From Manduca sexta (lineage: Eukaryota; Arthropoda; Insecta; Lepidoptera; Sphingidae), in NCBI RefSeq assembly GCF_014839805.1, contig NC_051140.1:11367826-11431825 (forward strand): a DNA stretch of 64,000 nucleotides. The letters run 5' to 3'. The notes beneath the pieces were generated by a model. The model was not told where the DNA came from and did no database searches. It was given only the letters and a program-made list of their open reading frames with translations. Both the position numbers and the translations under genes were made by a program. This document shows positions 1-14,320 of the stretch, one piece after another. Each line of letters starts with the position of its first letter. The first letter of the stretch is position 1.

Positions 1-69
1 ATGACATATAATAAAATTGTAACAGTCTGTAATTATAAAAATTTAAAAAAAAATATTACGGGTCTTTAT

Positions 70-256
70 ATGAACAATAGAAGTCAAAACTACAGTTTGT
101 AGATTTTTATCTGTCTGTTTGTACACGCATCATGCAAAACTAGTGCATGGAATTGAATGCAGTCTTAACCGATGTGCTGAGGTCTAACTTAAATAGACTC
201 CATTTTATCCCGAAAAATATTTTCACGCGGGCAGAGCCGCGAGCAAAAGCTAGTAT
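70..256 (+). repeat. 'GAGCAAAAGCTAGT' short repeat fragment
   Basis: Ends CACGCGGGCAGAGCCGCGAG then CAAAAGCTAGTATTTTATA, with CTGTCTGTTTGTACACGC upstream. This ending recurs at 43090-43125, 48740-48770 and 56340-56372, and in inverse form at 23276-23300. I recognise it as a very common lepidopteran repeat tail but cannot name the element. Confidence 0.65.
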
Positions 257-1158
257 TTTATAAATGTAAGAAAAAATGTTAATCGCTGTCACAAGTTATA
301 TACTTTTAACTTGTTTTGTTTTTAATCGCCATAAAATTACCGATTGACATGACCCATTTTATGAAGGATGGATATTTTTTTAACATAAATGGAGTGAAAA
401 TTAAGCCGATGGATCATTAAAATTCTATCATTATTCGCAGAAGCTTTTAACCTGATTTTTCTGGGTTAAAGGGTAAGGTCGAAAATATTGTTAAAAGGTT
501 TGATATTTTAAAAATTCCAACGATTGCGTATTTTATTTTAATTTTATATCCTCTACCAGTATCATATATCTAATGACCATTCAGTATAATGAGGAAATTA
601 TTCCCAAAAACGCTAATGCGAGGTAAGATCCAACTTCATATTTAGCTGTATACTCGTTCTTTTTTAAGAAACTCTACCGCAACTCGCACGTAAACAAGGC
701 ACCGAGGGCCCAATAAATCTGCGACACTCGACACAAGTTAGAAAAAACGGGCACTTCAAAATGTTTATTCAACTAACCATATAAGATCGAATCCCGGGGG
801 ATTGATCCTAAATAAATCTAGTAAAGGATAAGATACAACTAATACAATAACACCTCTTTTACAGTTGAACGAATGGACTATCTTGCTGTGATCCAACCCA
901 GAAAGTTTCAGTGTAAATGTTCTCGAATCATTGGTTCAGAAATCTGTTTTCGTTCGGACCCCTCCTGTTTACGATTTATGTTTTATGTATCGGGGAATGT
1001 TTTGACAGGTACGTTTGAGTGTTGATAACAGTGTTCTCGACTTAAATGTTACGTAATGACGCTCACAACTTTTAGTATCATTATATATTCGTAGAACTTG
1101 TTATTATCGAGTGCGAGTGAGGGAGTATTAGTGCCGGGGCCACATTAAGGTTAAATGC

Positions 1159-1424
1159 TTACCCCCTTATTCATAGACGTTTTTTATCTAACGACCGAGT
1201 AAGGCTGTGATAACAAGTCTGTTTCTCAGTGCTGACGGCATGGCAGTCTTCACAGTACGTAGACGTAGGGCCATTGTGATTGGCTAATATTGAAATACAA
1301 CAATAATAACCAATCACAACGGCCTTATGTCTATTTCTCAGTGCCGTTGGGCACTGAGAAACAGGCTTGTTATCACAGCTTTACTTCGTCCTTAGATAAA
1401 AAACGTTTATGAATAAGGGGGTTA
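1159..1424. mobile_element. MITE with long terminal inverted repeats and TTA target duplication
   Basis: The element runs from CCCCCTTATTCATAGACG at 1162 to CGTTTATGAATAAGGGGG ending at 1421. The inverted repeats extend about 75 bp with a few mismatches, both containing GCTGTGATAACAAG and CTGTTTCTCAGTGC. TTA flanks both ends (1159-1161 and 1422-1424), the 3-bp target duplication typical of PIF/Harbinger-type elements. At 260 bp with no ORF it is non-autonomous. The superfamily is inferred from the TTA alone. Confidence 0.75.
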
Positions 1425-4400
1425 GTGTTTTTCATCGCAATAAATAAAGAGCAAACAATTTATTGGAATGATTCGGCTAATCGATTAACTGATATTTTAA
1501 GAATAAACAGTTCATTTACTAGTGCGAATGTTAACATACAAATGGTTAATTACTATCACATGACCCATTTGTCTGTTTGACCTATGTTGTGTTAGAATAA
1601 CGATAAGTAACTCGTTCTGTTATCAATTTCTTAATAGAGTGGAAGCTATACTATACATGTATTATTTACCTAATGCACTATTATCGTTTTACGTTACATC
1701 TATAATTATAAAGTATATATTTTTATCGTCCACAATGAGCCAAGAGCAAAATGTATAAAACTCGTAAACTTGCGCGAGACAAGCACGTGATTTCCTGCTG
1801 CATTCTGCTGCATTCTCGAGTGTGATAACAACTATATATATATTCACGAAATTCTTAATATATTTATAATGTATCTTTTATTATATTAAAATAAGTTAGG
1901 CATCGCGCAAATGCTATGAACTTGCTGCTGGAAGTTGCTGAAAGTGGTGAAGTACAGTATCGACCAACCTTAATATCAACGTAACAAGGTAGGACCTTGT
2001 CAAAATACGTTAATTAACTGCAGAATTCGCTTTATTTAGAATTGAATAAAGCGCGTATGTTAGAGTTACACTTGTGTCATTATTGCGAACTTTAGCATTA
2101 TGCCTCAGTGTAACCCCAGCATCACGAATTGTAAAAATTCTAGTTTTTACGATGATATTCTAGTATCTACAAAATGGTTCAACAATAAGCTATGCCAATG
2201 AGTTATGACGCAACTTTATAATGGTTACAAATGATGTGTTAATGACAGTATTTTTTACAGGCCATATTAAACGTTTTGTAAAAAGCACTTTGAGTTTATT
2301 TTAGTTCAAAATGATTACAACCTATATACTTAAATCGCAGTGAAGATATTTGCATAAATTTTACGGGGAAGTAAAGCAACTCAGAAGCGTTTCATTAAAT
2401 TTAAGACGCAACCAGCAACAGTATTCGTGAGCGGTCACAGTAAAATCAAGGAGTAACAAGGTTTGTGCCCTAATAGTTTTACAACAAAGACTAAGCAAGA
2501 GTTTTAAAGTAAGTTTGAAAATGTTTTGCTTCGTATCTCGCTGATTACTTTCCAACTAGCGATAGAACGGTGAAACTCTTGAAATGTACACTACTAACTT
2601 CGCCTTGTTACACCACCTGCGATGTAATCGCAGTTCCCCAACTGCTTCAACGTGTGGCTTAAAGAGACGAATCCTATAATTCAGGAACTTACAAATATTC
2701 ACATTTCCTATACATTTTATTGGCAATATCATTTGTCAATATTTGCCGCGAGTTACGCCTTTTGTCTGCGGTGTAGATGCTCCCGCGGGAAATTAAACTT
2801 CGATGGGTAAAGGTCGTAGGGTTAGAATATTGTATTAACTTTGCACTTAGGTCCGCATTCTTCGCTGTAGCTTTTTAGTTCTATCTAATATTCAGCGGCG
2901 CATAGTTTCCTTCGAGTTTATTAGTTTACTAAACGTTAAAGATATCTTAGTAGTTTATCGGTATTTCAGACTTTATAACTTTACCGCACGGTTCGCGATG
3001 TTTTAAAGTATTTATATTTTTTGTATAGTTTACATCTTACGTGGTATCAGTGAAGAATTTGAAGTGATTTTATTTAATAAAATGTTGTTTTTCAAGAACA
3101 TGTCTGATAAAGTCGAGAACTTCGCCGAAGGTTAAGGCGTGAATAAAGTATACTATTTTGTGTGGAACTCGCGACATCGGAAGCGTTTAGTTAATTTTCT
3201 CGGAAAAACATAGTCCCTTTATGATGCTCTAAAAACCTGCCAATAAAGTCCCCGTCAAAATAAATTCAGTCTTTTAACAGATAACTGACAGTCGCACAAA
3301 AAAATAACCTTACGATTTATCTCATGTAGACAAAGGCCTTTATTTTAAAAACATAGACGATACATTTATATTTCCATACATAACTTTTTAAAAATTTCCC
3401 AATATTACCACGTACTGTTTATCGGGCCCGTTTACACTATCCGCTTGAACGCATTTATTAAAACAAATCGTTGAACCAAAAAAATATCACATTTGTACTG
3501 TTAGTTGCCGTGTTTAACTTTGTGAAAGGAAAATAAAATAAGTATGATTTTTCATGGCTCCGCTGGTCACGCACAGCTTTGGGCGTTCCTTTTTATTACT
3601 CAAGAAATTCTTGTTCCTTTTATGTTAACTGGTGCTTTATCGTGTTGCATGCCAGTGAACTCACTGCGTACGGCCCGCAAACCCGCGGTTTTATTAACGG
3701 TGTGCACATGTCTTAAGATTTTATGAAACGTGAAGTTTACCTACCTGGATACAGTACAATGGGTTTCAATCTTGAGTTTATAGATCAATTCTGTTTTTTA
3801 GTTCTTTTCGTAATTTTTGGCCTATATTTTTGTTGTGAAATTCATTATTAATATGAAGTATGTTGATTTTTTATCTTGAAGGCTATCTTTTTTGGTATAA
3901 GATACTATCAACCTCTCTATTGCATCGTCTTTAATCATAATAATATTTTAATCTAACTCACAATAACAACATACTCACCGAAAATAAGTCTACAAATATA
4001 AAATGAAAAAATGAGTTGTTCAGACCTTAATTCATTTCCTTTCTAAGGCTTGCGGCCACACAATTACTATTACTCCGAGGGAAGGGCGGTACATATTTAT
4101 TTGTCAGCGAAATCGCGCTTGCCCATTAGGGCTCGGCTAAATCGTGGGCACGCAATAAGTACTTTTTATACCTTATAGCTTCCAAGTGCTTTACACTATA
4201 ATGCCATTGTTATATTTGGGGTTTGACGACGTCTTGCACCTGCGTTCATCTACTAATACTTAACTTTTTTTTACAAGCATGTTATAAAGAGGAATTAGAT
4301 TAGTTTTTACTTTATTTTACTAAAAAACAACAGCCTAATTACAATTAAGGATTACAAATTTAGATATTGTAATATGGGAGGCCAAAAATTGCTTTCCATG

Positions 4401-5309
4401 AACTTACAAAAATAATACGTAAGTTCTAATTTTACACTCTGTTGTAGTCATTATACGACACAAATAATTCTGGCGACAATCGAGGGACGCAACAACTCGT
4501 TTTGGTGGACAGTATTATAACATGTAACGTACATACATATTCGTATTTATGGTCCATTGAACTGATCAGGTCAAAGAAGGCATAATGCTTTGCCAAAATG
4601 TAAAATATTTGTACCATATTTCTGTATAATTATGATATTTATTCACAATCTCCAAATAAACAAAAATGTAACAAATAAATATCCAAAAAAATCATGCTAT
4701 TGAAACGCACGAATTAAAGGCACTTCTCCGAAAGCACTTATAACATATAAATGGTACCGTAAAAGGTACGCGTCCCATAAAAGAGTTCTTAAAAAGAACA
4801 TTTTTACACGTATTTCTGTGACCGATTTATACCAGTAAATAAAGTTGAAACAGAAACCCATAGACACAATATCTCTAGTCACCCTGAAATGGTGCCAAGT
4901 TTCCAGACATACTTCGAGTTTCCTGCTTCGGAAAAAATATTGTTATATTCATTTGCCTACGTAAAGTAGTTTTCGAAGTTACTTTGGAGGAGGAAATAAA
5001 AACAACAGCCCGGCACGCCGGTCGAGTTCTGTTGATAAAATTCATTAAAGTTCTCAATAACACTGCACTATTCATTATCTCCAACTCTGTTCTCACGATA
5101 TTTAAACGAGAAATGCATAGTTTTGTAATATAAATGATTTCTGTTAACCTCAAAATATCAAGGCAGCGATTACACGTGCTTATGTTAGAAAAACACTGCA
5201 TCAAATTAAACTGATTCGTTAAAGTGTATAAAATAAGACTGTCGATGTAAATTATTACATTTTGGTAGCACTATACGTGTTGCTTGCGGCTGATAAAAAT
5301 TAGCTTATA

Positions 5310-5596
5310 TGTGAATCCATGACTGACTGCCTCGGTGGCGTAGTTGTACTGCATGCGCGGTACGGCAGCGCTCTGAGGTCCTGGGTTCGAATCCCGGGTC
5401 GGGCAAAGTGATATTTGGGTTTTTCTGCTCAGTATCAGCCCGGAGTCTGGAATTTGTGCCCGATATGGCGATAGGCTCGCCCCCTATCACATCATGGGAC
5501 GGAACACACTTGGCGAAAAGTGGGTGCCATGGTTGCGCCTCTGCATACCCCTTCGGGAATAAAATGCGTGATGTTGTGTGTGTGTGAATCCATGAC
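5310..5596 (+). mobile_element. Full-length tRNA-derived SINE, family A, with target-site duplication
   Basis: Starts GACTGCCTCGGTGGCGTAGT and carries a clear Pol III B box, GGTTCGAATCCCGGG, near 5383. The tRNA-unrelated body includes CAGTATCAGCCCGGAGTCTG and CCCCTTCGGGAATAAAATGC, and it ends in a (TG)n tail. The 13-bp sequence GTGAATCCATGAC is present at both ends (5311-5323 and 5584-5596), a perfect target duplication. This is the best reference copy of the family here. Confidence 0.9.
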
Positions 5597-8500
5597 CCTG
5601 TGCCAAAGTTCATTCAAATCCGTTAAGTTGTTTCTGCGTTAACTACTTATAAAGACTCACATATATGTAGATTAGAAAACTCTGATATATAATATTAAAA
5701 ACATTAATAAGTAATAATTATAAATAATAATAATTTAATAACATTAATAAAAAGAAACATCCGAAAAATTGAACTTACATTACATAATTATCATAAAACA
5801 TCTAATATGAACTTATCATATGCATAACCTACAGCTGCGAACTACACAAGGTTATACTAAACTCATTTCCTATACAGTAGCCGTAATTCAAGATATAACC
5901 TAGGGTTTATTTTGGGGATTTAGTGAAGGATTGAGTCGTTATCTACCGGACGATATAATGTATTTCAAACGCTATTAACCTAAAATAGGTTTTACCCGAA
6001 ATTGCTCCAGCTGCTATTTTATTTTGTGGAAAAATATATTAAACAATTTGCGATACCTTAACCAATTCTCAATTTCAAATTGACTAAGAAGTTAATGTTC
6101 TTCATAAACCTCAATTTAGTCAGTTAATAAAAATGTGAAACGTAATTTTTTCGTAATAACTTTAGAAGCACAATATGGATAACAATAAAATAGTTTCTTT
6201 ATTGTGGCGGCAGGTAAACCTCCGGGGAAATTAACGATAGATTGCAACGTCAAAAAGTTGATCACATATTGTACTCGATCTCTTTCAAGTATTGCTTGCT
6301 CGGGGGTCGACGCACGTATTACATTACCCACTACCTCAGCCAATAATAATAATGGGAGCAAACCATTGCCTCTACATTCCTTGATTTGGTATCGTTTTTT
6401 TCTACTGATCGTAACGTTGTAACATTCTGTTAAGAACTTTAAAAATTAACACAGAGTGCTTTAAAATGTTGAGCAAATTGTAAACTCTTTTCTTGAGTAG
6501 TGCTTTTAAAGCAACGAGGAAACGCAATTAACCCTCACACTCGGTAATTACAATTAGGACACTGTTTCACGCTCTTAATGTTACGTATTTTGCAATCCTT
6601 GAGCGCAAAATTAACCTTCCAACATGAAGTTTTTCTGCGATTGGGGACCAGCCGAGCGTCTAGATATTTATGCATAAGCGTTCTTTTACATTGTTGCAAG
6701 AACGGTAGTGTTTCTTTTGATATTGCTATGCGAAGTTACAAATAGTTTGAACTATTGATATATACAAGTAGTAGTAGGTAGTAGTAAATATTTACCAATC
6801 TTTGACAAAAAAAAAATTAGCTTATAAGAATTCAAATAAAGAAAAGCTATTTACGACTTCATTTATTTTTGTGTTTTTGTTCTTTCATTATCAAGCTTCC
6901 ACTATTGCGCTCCTGTATTTTTTATTTTTTTTTCACAATTCGTATTTCATCGATGTATGTGTAGCCTAACGATTCTCATTAATTAAAGACCATTTTGACA
7001 TATCAATAATGAAAGATCCTACACATGCATATAAAAAGTAAGTTAAAAATACAGTTGTCTAATGAGGCAGAAAGCTCTTGCATTCCAACGTTGTGCCAAC
7101 TCGAACCAGTTGTAAGTGATCATTAAGGAATGCAGTATGCAGACGTTACACCAACGTTTTTGGAGTTTATGGATATCAGGCGAAATGTAACCTGCTTGTT
7201 TCCAGTTGTATATTGTTCGAAATAAATTAAGATGAAATTTTTACGTCGACCAAAGGCCATGCGTCGGCGTAATTAAGGTTTCGAATGGTTTTTTTTCCTA
7301 TAAAAGGTTCCACATACCTATTTCTTGTAATCGTAGTAATTTATCTTTTTATGTAGTTACTCGACTTCGTACTTAATGTGTGTCTATTTTGGGTTGTGAA
7401 TCTGATTAATCTTATCGAGAGGAATTATTTTAAACCCAATCATTACATTTTTTAAAATATTATAGGACAGATTAATAGAACATGAATTGCAAACGCCGAT
7501 AGGAAATACTTCAATACGAAAGAGCGCATCATTTCGCACCAAAATTCCACATTTTCATGACATCGACGCACAAAATCCATCAATACACTTCAAAATCTGA
7601 TACATTGTTTTCAATCGCTATTTTTTGGCATTTATTAAGAATGGAAGGTATGAAAATCTGATAGACATCTTTTAAAATATGTTTTATATTTTTTCTTTAT
7701 TGTGATGTTCGTTGTTCATAAAATAAATATAATTTAGCAGCTCGCAGCTTCGCACGCCTGAAAAGGGCCTATTTTTCTATAGGGATTGCTCCATCGATAC
7801 TACACCAGAGCCATCCATTTGAATCATATAAAATACTAATAAAAATCTAGAAAGTAAATAAGACCTCTAAGTCTAAGTAAATGATTACAAAGAAGACACA
7901 GAATTCCCCAGTATTTATATTACTGTTCCCAGCAATGCGATAGTATTTAAAAGGCGACTGAACTGGAAATTTTTATAACAATGTAGCATGTGCACTAAAC
8001 GGGTATATAAATAGATGTTAACTATAATATGGAGAGCAGTCGAACATCATTAACACATGTCACACCAACATCTACTACAATGTAAATGAAAACGTAAGAA
8101 GGCAATAGATCACTTGGTCACTTACATGTCGCAATACAGACTTTTAAAGGGGTAAAATATATTATTATGTTCTAAAAAGTTTCGTTTTATTCAGAACAGA
8201 GAAGCTAGCACCCACCGCTTTGTTATTACGATTAATCTCCATCAATCATTTTGAACCACTCTTATTGTTCTCCGAGGAATGACCATTATATTTCAAATGT
8301 AATTAAACAACAATGTAGCTAATTGTACCACGGCGCAAATAATTACCAGTTTATTTCGAACTTGTGATCTTAATAATTTGAGAAAGTACAAAAATATATT
8401 CATGATTCATTTGAGATTGGAATTTAATTTCATGAAGTATTGTTTGAGTTTAGACTATTATATTTAGTAGACTGTTACATTTTACTCTTTAAATTTAAAA

Positions 8501-9857
8501 TTTTACTGCCAAAAAAAGTATTTATTACTATCACAGTTCTAACGTATTATACTGTTTAATGTCTTTGATAAGTCTAAATAGCTCTTTACGTTATTTAAAA
8601 AAATATAGTTTTCCGCTATCTATTTTCAACTTAAAATATAACGTCTTTTGTGAATAAATAATCTAGAATCGAAACAGCTACATTGCACACACAAATAAGT
8701 TAGTATTAATATCATTGAAATATTCAGATCTGGACATTTTGCGGATGATGATGACGAATATAATTTTGATTTTTAACTAACATTTTATAATTATTTTCAT
8801 CACAAAATTTCTATGAAACGAAATTTTCATTACTAAATTTAAAAGCTTTTATGCCTTTTTTATTCCTTACTCTCTAATTACAGTGGCAAGGCGTCGCATA
8901 ACGCCACCTCAACTATTACGGATGCCGTGAGTCAAGCCATAAAGCAAGGAAATTCTTTATGCAAATTACGCTCGCACAACTACTAAGTATTTAGAACATC
9001 TATGTAGACAGATGTTAAGCATGTCGGTACAGTAACTAATTAACTTAAAAACTCTGCACCCAACCTAATACAGTTAAGCAACTGTGTTAAGAGTAAAATG
9101 CCTTGTTTAAGGCTAATTAATTGACCGTCGAGCTCATTATCACGTTACGTTGGAAAAATGTTCGTTTTTTTTTCATAAAGCAGCCGGTGAAAATATAACC
9201 GTCACGCCGCTTCACAAGTCATCAGGAGTTTTTAATGCCCCTTCAAAATGTAACAAGTTTATCCGCACGTTTTAATTACGTTACATCATTTTTTCCGTGA
9301 TGACACCAGCTAATGAACGTGTTTATTTTTTTCTCTTGTAAATTAAAAATATGGGCAGTCATGGCGTGAAAATTTCTGTCGAAACATAAATTTTGCCGGT
9401 TACGAAATTATTCTGTAAAATATGATGTCGGCAAAAAGCAATCGAGACACGTGAGGTCACATTTCTTAATGCAAGAAGAATTATGGATGCCATGCGGCTT
9501 AATGTAAGGGAATAAGGATTAGGACTGGGAAAGGAATTATTTGAATCTCCAAAAATCTTACCATAGGAATAGGAAATGCAACAGCAACCTATCACTTCAT
9601 GTTAGTTTTCTGTAAAACAGTGGGATTACTCCAGTCTTTCAGTCGAGCCAGCCCATTCATAATGCAGTGGGCATCAACTAGGCTCTAAAGCATGGCACTA
9701 TCATATTTTTGTTCTCGCACATAAATAAATTATAGTAGCCATTGGACATGATAGATTACCAACTAGGTTTACAACGCTATTCCTAAATGAACTTCTCACT
9801 GAGATTTTACATTACCAATTGGGACTCATAATATTGCGTATACAGACAGGGTCCATC

Positions 9858-9893
9858 GATACGAAAAGAAAGAAGAAAGAAAGAAAAGAAACT
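9858..9893 (+). repeat. GAAA-rich purine microsatellite
   Basis: A purine-only stretch of imperfect GAAA/AAGA units. Confidence 0.7.
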
Positions 9894-10934
9894 TATACGA
9901 GCTGCGCTTAATACGGCTAAAGGAAATGGTTCTTTGGTTATCCTTTTTTTTATAGTAGTACGAAAAAGTGACCCCGCTGCACCTGATGGAAAGTGAAATG
10001 GGGTCTTATATAATATTGACTAACGAGAAATGATAACCCATCCGCAGTTGACACAATTATGTCGGCTTGTTGGAACCGGATATACATAGGCTTGCTTGGT
10101 TTTCTATAAATCCACTCGGTCAGCTGTATCATTTCTATAGTAGAGTAAATGATGATGTTACCGACTCGCATGACGAAGTTTTGAAAAGTGTTCTGCTTAA
10201 GTGGTTACGGCACACGGACCAAAGAATCATATCATTAAAAAACACCAATTTTAAATATGGAATTAGAGAAATAAACATAATATTTTTAACCCGCGCAACC
10301 GTTATGTTTTATTTCTTCTTTCTTATCCCATTTCACTGTAAGGTTGACGTTAAGTTCTTCAAGCTTCTTGAATTCCATTCATACTTGAGCCTAAGTAACA
10401 CTATTCCGCCACTAATACATATCTCTCGCAATATAATTCCGCAACCCGAGATGCTTATAAAGCAGCCTACATATTGAAATATTTTGAGTCCCTCGTTAGA
10501 TTCAAATGTGCGGTGCCGTTTGGAGTGTAGAGTGAATTCATTATCGCTGTCGGGCAGTCGTTAGTGGTTTACGACCCTGTTCACAAACTCTTTGAAATAA
10601 CGCTCCCCAAGGTAGCTTGACGCGTTTGCGGTCGTCACGAATACGGGAATCAGGACATTAAAAACATAAATCTAATTGCTTGGGGGTAACAATCGAGATT
10701 TACTGTGAACACGTCGCGAATTGTGGTATATATGTTTTATATATGTGAAGATATTGCCGTCAGTGCAACGAGAGCCCATAGTAACATTACTCAGAATTTT
10801 AAATGTTGAAATACTACGTGACACCTATTAAAACTCGATTAGATAAGGACAGACACTATAATTTTAAAGCTTAAAAAAGGCGGTTACGCAGAGGGCGTTT
10901 GATATATTTTTTTTTATACGACACACAATATATG

Positions 10935-10977
10935 TTTTTACATATCTTTATATATATTACGTAAAGATATGTAAAAA
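10935..10977. repeat. AT-rich 16-bp inverted repeat
   Basis: TTTTTACATATCTTTA at 10935-10950 is exactly inverted at 10962-10977 with an 11-nt spacer. It sits directly left of the truncated SINE at 10996. Confidence 0.8.
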
Positions 10978-10995
10978 GATACATAATATATCTTT

Positions 10996-11158
10996 ATATT
11001 TGGATTTTTATGCTCAGTATTAGCCCGGAGTCTGGAATTTGTGCCGATATGGCGATAGGCTCGCCCCCTATCACATCACAGGGCGGAACACACTTGGCAC
11101 ACGGTGCCCTAGTTGCGCCTCAGCATATCCCTTCGGGGATAAATGCGTGGTGTATGTT
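10996..11158 (+). mobile_element. 5'-truncated SINE, family A
   Basis: Only the tRNA-unrelated 3' half is present, from GCTCAGTATTAGCCCGGAG to GGGGATAAATGCGTGG, closely similar to 5410-5570. The tRNA-like head is missing and an AT-rich inverted repeat abuts it on the left. Confidence 0.8.
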
Positions 11159-11222
11159 ATCATATCTTTTACCATAGATTATACATAATAACAACACCAA
11201 TTAACACGTTTGGTTATAAATT

Positions 11223-11430
11223 ACTTATTCACGAACGTTACTTAGCTATGTACAGAGCAATGCTGTGATAACAAGTCTGTTTCCCAATGCTGACAGCATG
11301 ACAGCCTACGCCGTGCGTAGACCCAGACTCGCTGTAATAGGCTAATTTAAAGTACTCTAATTGGCTGTCAGTTAAATAAAGCTGTTCGGGTGCACTATGC
11401 GTCCTTATAGTTTGGTTTGTGAATAAGGAT
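11223..11430. mobile_element. Decayed copy of the TTA-flanked MITE
   Basis: GCTGTGATAACAAGTCTGTT followed by a GCTGACAGCATGACAG block closely matches the left half of the element at 1159-1424, in the same order. The right end retains GTGAATAAGGAT. Terminal C/G runs are lost and the inverted-repeat pairing is degraded, so it is an older copy. Confidence 0.65.
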
Positions 11431-14126
11431 ATCAGTCTACTTATGCCTGGTATAAACTAACTACATTACTTTCAAAGGAAACACGTTGATTATGCGCTAC
11501 CATAACAAAGTAATATTGATTTAGGCCGCTATTCTACATGCCACTATGCAATATGAATGGTAAATTGTCAAAATATTTGGAATACAAAAATGTTTAAACA
11601 AACAAACGTGTAAATTATGCTGACGCATCAATTAGGCAGGAATCAAAAACCAATGAGTTAACAACGTCTTAACGCGGAAGGACTGAAGATTTTATCTCCA
11701 CATTAAGGGACGCACGTCATTCAAGCGTGTGACTTGCGATTAACACCTGTTCCTTTGAAGATAAATGTTTCTATCTTGTGCCCTTCTACTCTTATAGTTT
11801 TGTATTCAGTCTGTTTTATGCAAATACTAGAGTCTTATAGACAACGAAGGTGGACAGTTTTATTAAGCTGACTTTATCTCTAAGCTGCCATTACTCTCTC
11901 TGAATTGAATGAATCCCTCCTAGCCCAATTTCGGTCACAGCAGCCGATCTTAAGCGTAATATACGTGCACTATAAGCAGGTATACTCTTTGTTCCTTTAC
12001 GCTCAGCGTCTAACAAGGCAGTGGTCCGATATAACCGGAGAGAAATCAGGCGCAGGAAAAACATCTTTACGTGTATTCCGAGGTTCGGGAATATCACACC
12101 GCCAACGTTCTAATTCCTAACTGTAACTGAGTATTTTGTAAGACGGAAAACTTCAGTCAAAATTATTAATCCAATAATAAACCCTCTGTTAGTGGGGTCT
12201 CTAAATTACTACAAAACTAAGTATTGCTTGGTTTTATGTTTAACCCAAAAGAGAACACGGTAGGACTTTCATACCAGACGAGATCACAACCAAAACCCAG
12301 TCCCTTGTGTGCGTAAAAATATCAATTAGTCGGTATTATTATAATTCGATTTCATTAAACCGTCACAGTAATAATACAAGTGTAATGTATGTTTTCCATT
12401 AACGCGCCAATGGGCTTCATTGACTATGTAATAATTATCTGCCTTATTAATTTTTGTACACGGAACAGATTTTGATGTTAAGCTCGTATTAAAAGGTCAA
12501 CGAGCAAATCAGCTTAGCGGAGCTCTGCTTTCACGGTTAAAATGTGAAAATATTTTTGTTACACCACGACGTAATAAAAGGGAATTTCGTGAAATGAAGG
12601 ATTTCGATGTGATATAATATGTATTAGCTCTCTCGTTATTTTTTTTAATTCGGGTAAACTTCCGGGCACGTTGTCGCGTGATAAAAAGAAAGCTGTAGCG
12701 TCCGTGTTCGTGAAAGTTTCTAAATAAATAAATAATCAGGGTTCTTAGATAACTTGTGTAATATGTTCAACTGGAGGCGAATTACGATCTTATGTGAGTA
12801 TTTATTAAAGTGGTTAATAGGTAATTTCTTAATAAAAAAAATGCGTATTTAAAACATTAATCACATATTGATTAATGAGATGGTACTAATTCAAGCATAT
12901 ATACTAAATGACGAATGCATAATTTCTATCTTAAGTTCTTTTGTTTGAAATAGTAACAAAACTTTGTTTTATCATTTTGGTATCATAAACTACTAGAGTT
13001 ATTCTAAAATATTTCCTTAATTATAGATAACATAAAATAAAAAATAGATTCAAAATACAATCAAATCTGCTCTCACAATTTTTTCAGTTGCGTCACGGAA
13101 GCAAGCCATGTATGCAAATGTAAAATATCTCAAACATAATTCTACCATATAAACATCAATATGAATATTTATGGAAAAGTTCACATAATTGAATATTTGA
13201 AAACATCTAAACGGATAACAGGCTTCGTGAAAACACTCAAACAAGCAAAATTAGTATATTCGCCCACTACGTTGCCTAGGTAATGATGAGAATACTTCAA
13301 TATTGATCTGTCTGATGCCCCACGGTATGAAACGAAAGTAATTTAAGTACTTACAAGTCCATTACCGAAAGCAATAGACCTACGTCAAAAGGCAAATTAA
13401 TAGATTAGGAATATGTCAGATACAATTATTAATATATGAAGGTTATTGGATAACTGAAGTAATTAGTAATTAATTTATCTAAGGGCCGATGATAAATGAT
13501 ATCTACGAATTAGCTACTTATTACCGGCCATCTTAGTAACATGGACAACACGATTCGGAAGGAAAAACTTCAGATAGGGATCGGAGAAAGAAGCCTCATT
13601 AGAGAGTATGAGGAAAAAATATTTTTCTCAAGACGAAATTTCGGTACACCTTACTTCTCAACACATTTGCGACAAATTGGTATCTTGAAGAGGCTAAAGT
13701 GGATACGCCGGGCTTTAAAGTAAGATCATTTACGGTGACATGAATTAAATGTTAAAGATTTGTAATTTTAACGTAATTTATATTTATAGCCATTTTGTGA
13801 AAGTACTGATTTGTTAAACTTCGTATTTCGATTTTTTTTTTTATTTTCATCAACATATGCAATGTAATCAAAAAACGTTTTTTTAATTGTTATCCTAGCG
13901 ACTAACTTATCGATAGGGTATGTCCTTCCCATCCATTTTTTTATATCATTGCGTTAACGATTCTAGAAATACACCTTGGCTACAGCCCGTGCAATATAAT
14001 CGATAGAATCCATGTGATGATTTTATTTCATTACCATATATGCATCTACTACGTAAAAAATCATATGTTTTTAATACCTGTCCCTTAGTCCAAATACTGC
14101 ATATATAATCAGAGTCTTATATTGTA

Positions 14127-14320
14127 AACTAACTTTTGATCGCGACTTTGCCCGCGTGAAGGAGTTCCTGGGATAGAAAGTATAACCTTCCCAGGGTCTT
14201 AACCTATTTCCATACCAAATTTTGTGAAAATCCGTTTAGTAAATTTTGGGAAAATCGATAACATACAGACAGACAGAAAAGGGGACTTTGTTTTATATGT
14301 ATATAGACAGATATACATTT
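14127..14320 (-). repeat. Copy of the 'GAGCAAAAGCTAGT' repeat, inverse
   Basis: ACTAACTTTTGATCGCGACT, TTGCCCGCGTGAAGG, then ATACCAAATTTTGTGAAAAT and CATACAGACAGACAG follow the usual order of this repeat read backwards. Confidence 0.65.

Noticed and set aside
4875..5204. 109-codon minus-strand frame, one of the longest in the window
   Set aside because: Mixed composition but no family resemblance or splice support. I treat it as chance.
5383..5397. tRNA gene suggested by GGTTCGAATCCCGGG
   Set aside because: Only the Pol III promoter boxes are kept; no cloverleaf can be drawn and the sequence continues as a SINE body.
5305..5613. 102-codon minus-strand frame with a protein-like look
   Set aside because: It is the antisense of the SINE at 5310-5596. 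Similar frames recur at other SINE copies (for example 41548-41835 and 47616-47804).
10067..10477. 136-codon + strand frame, the longest in the window
   Set aside because: AT-rich hydrophobic translation without any domain. The start overlaps what looks like an old repeat (CACCTGATGGAAAGTG on the left). No supporting signal.
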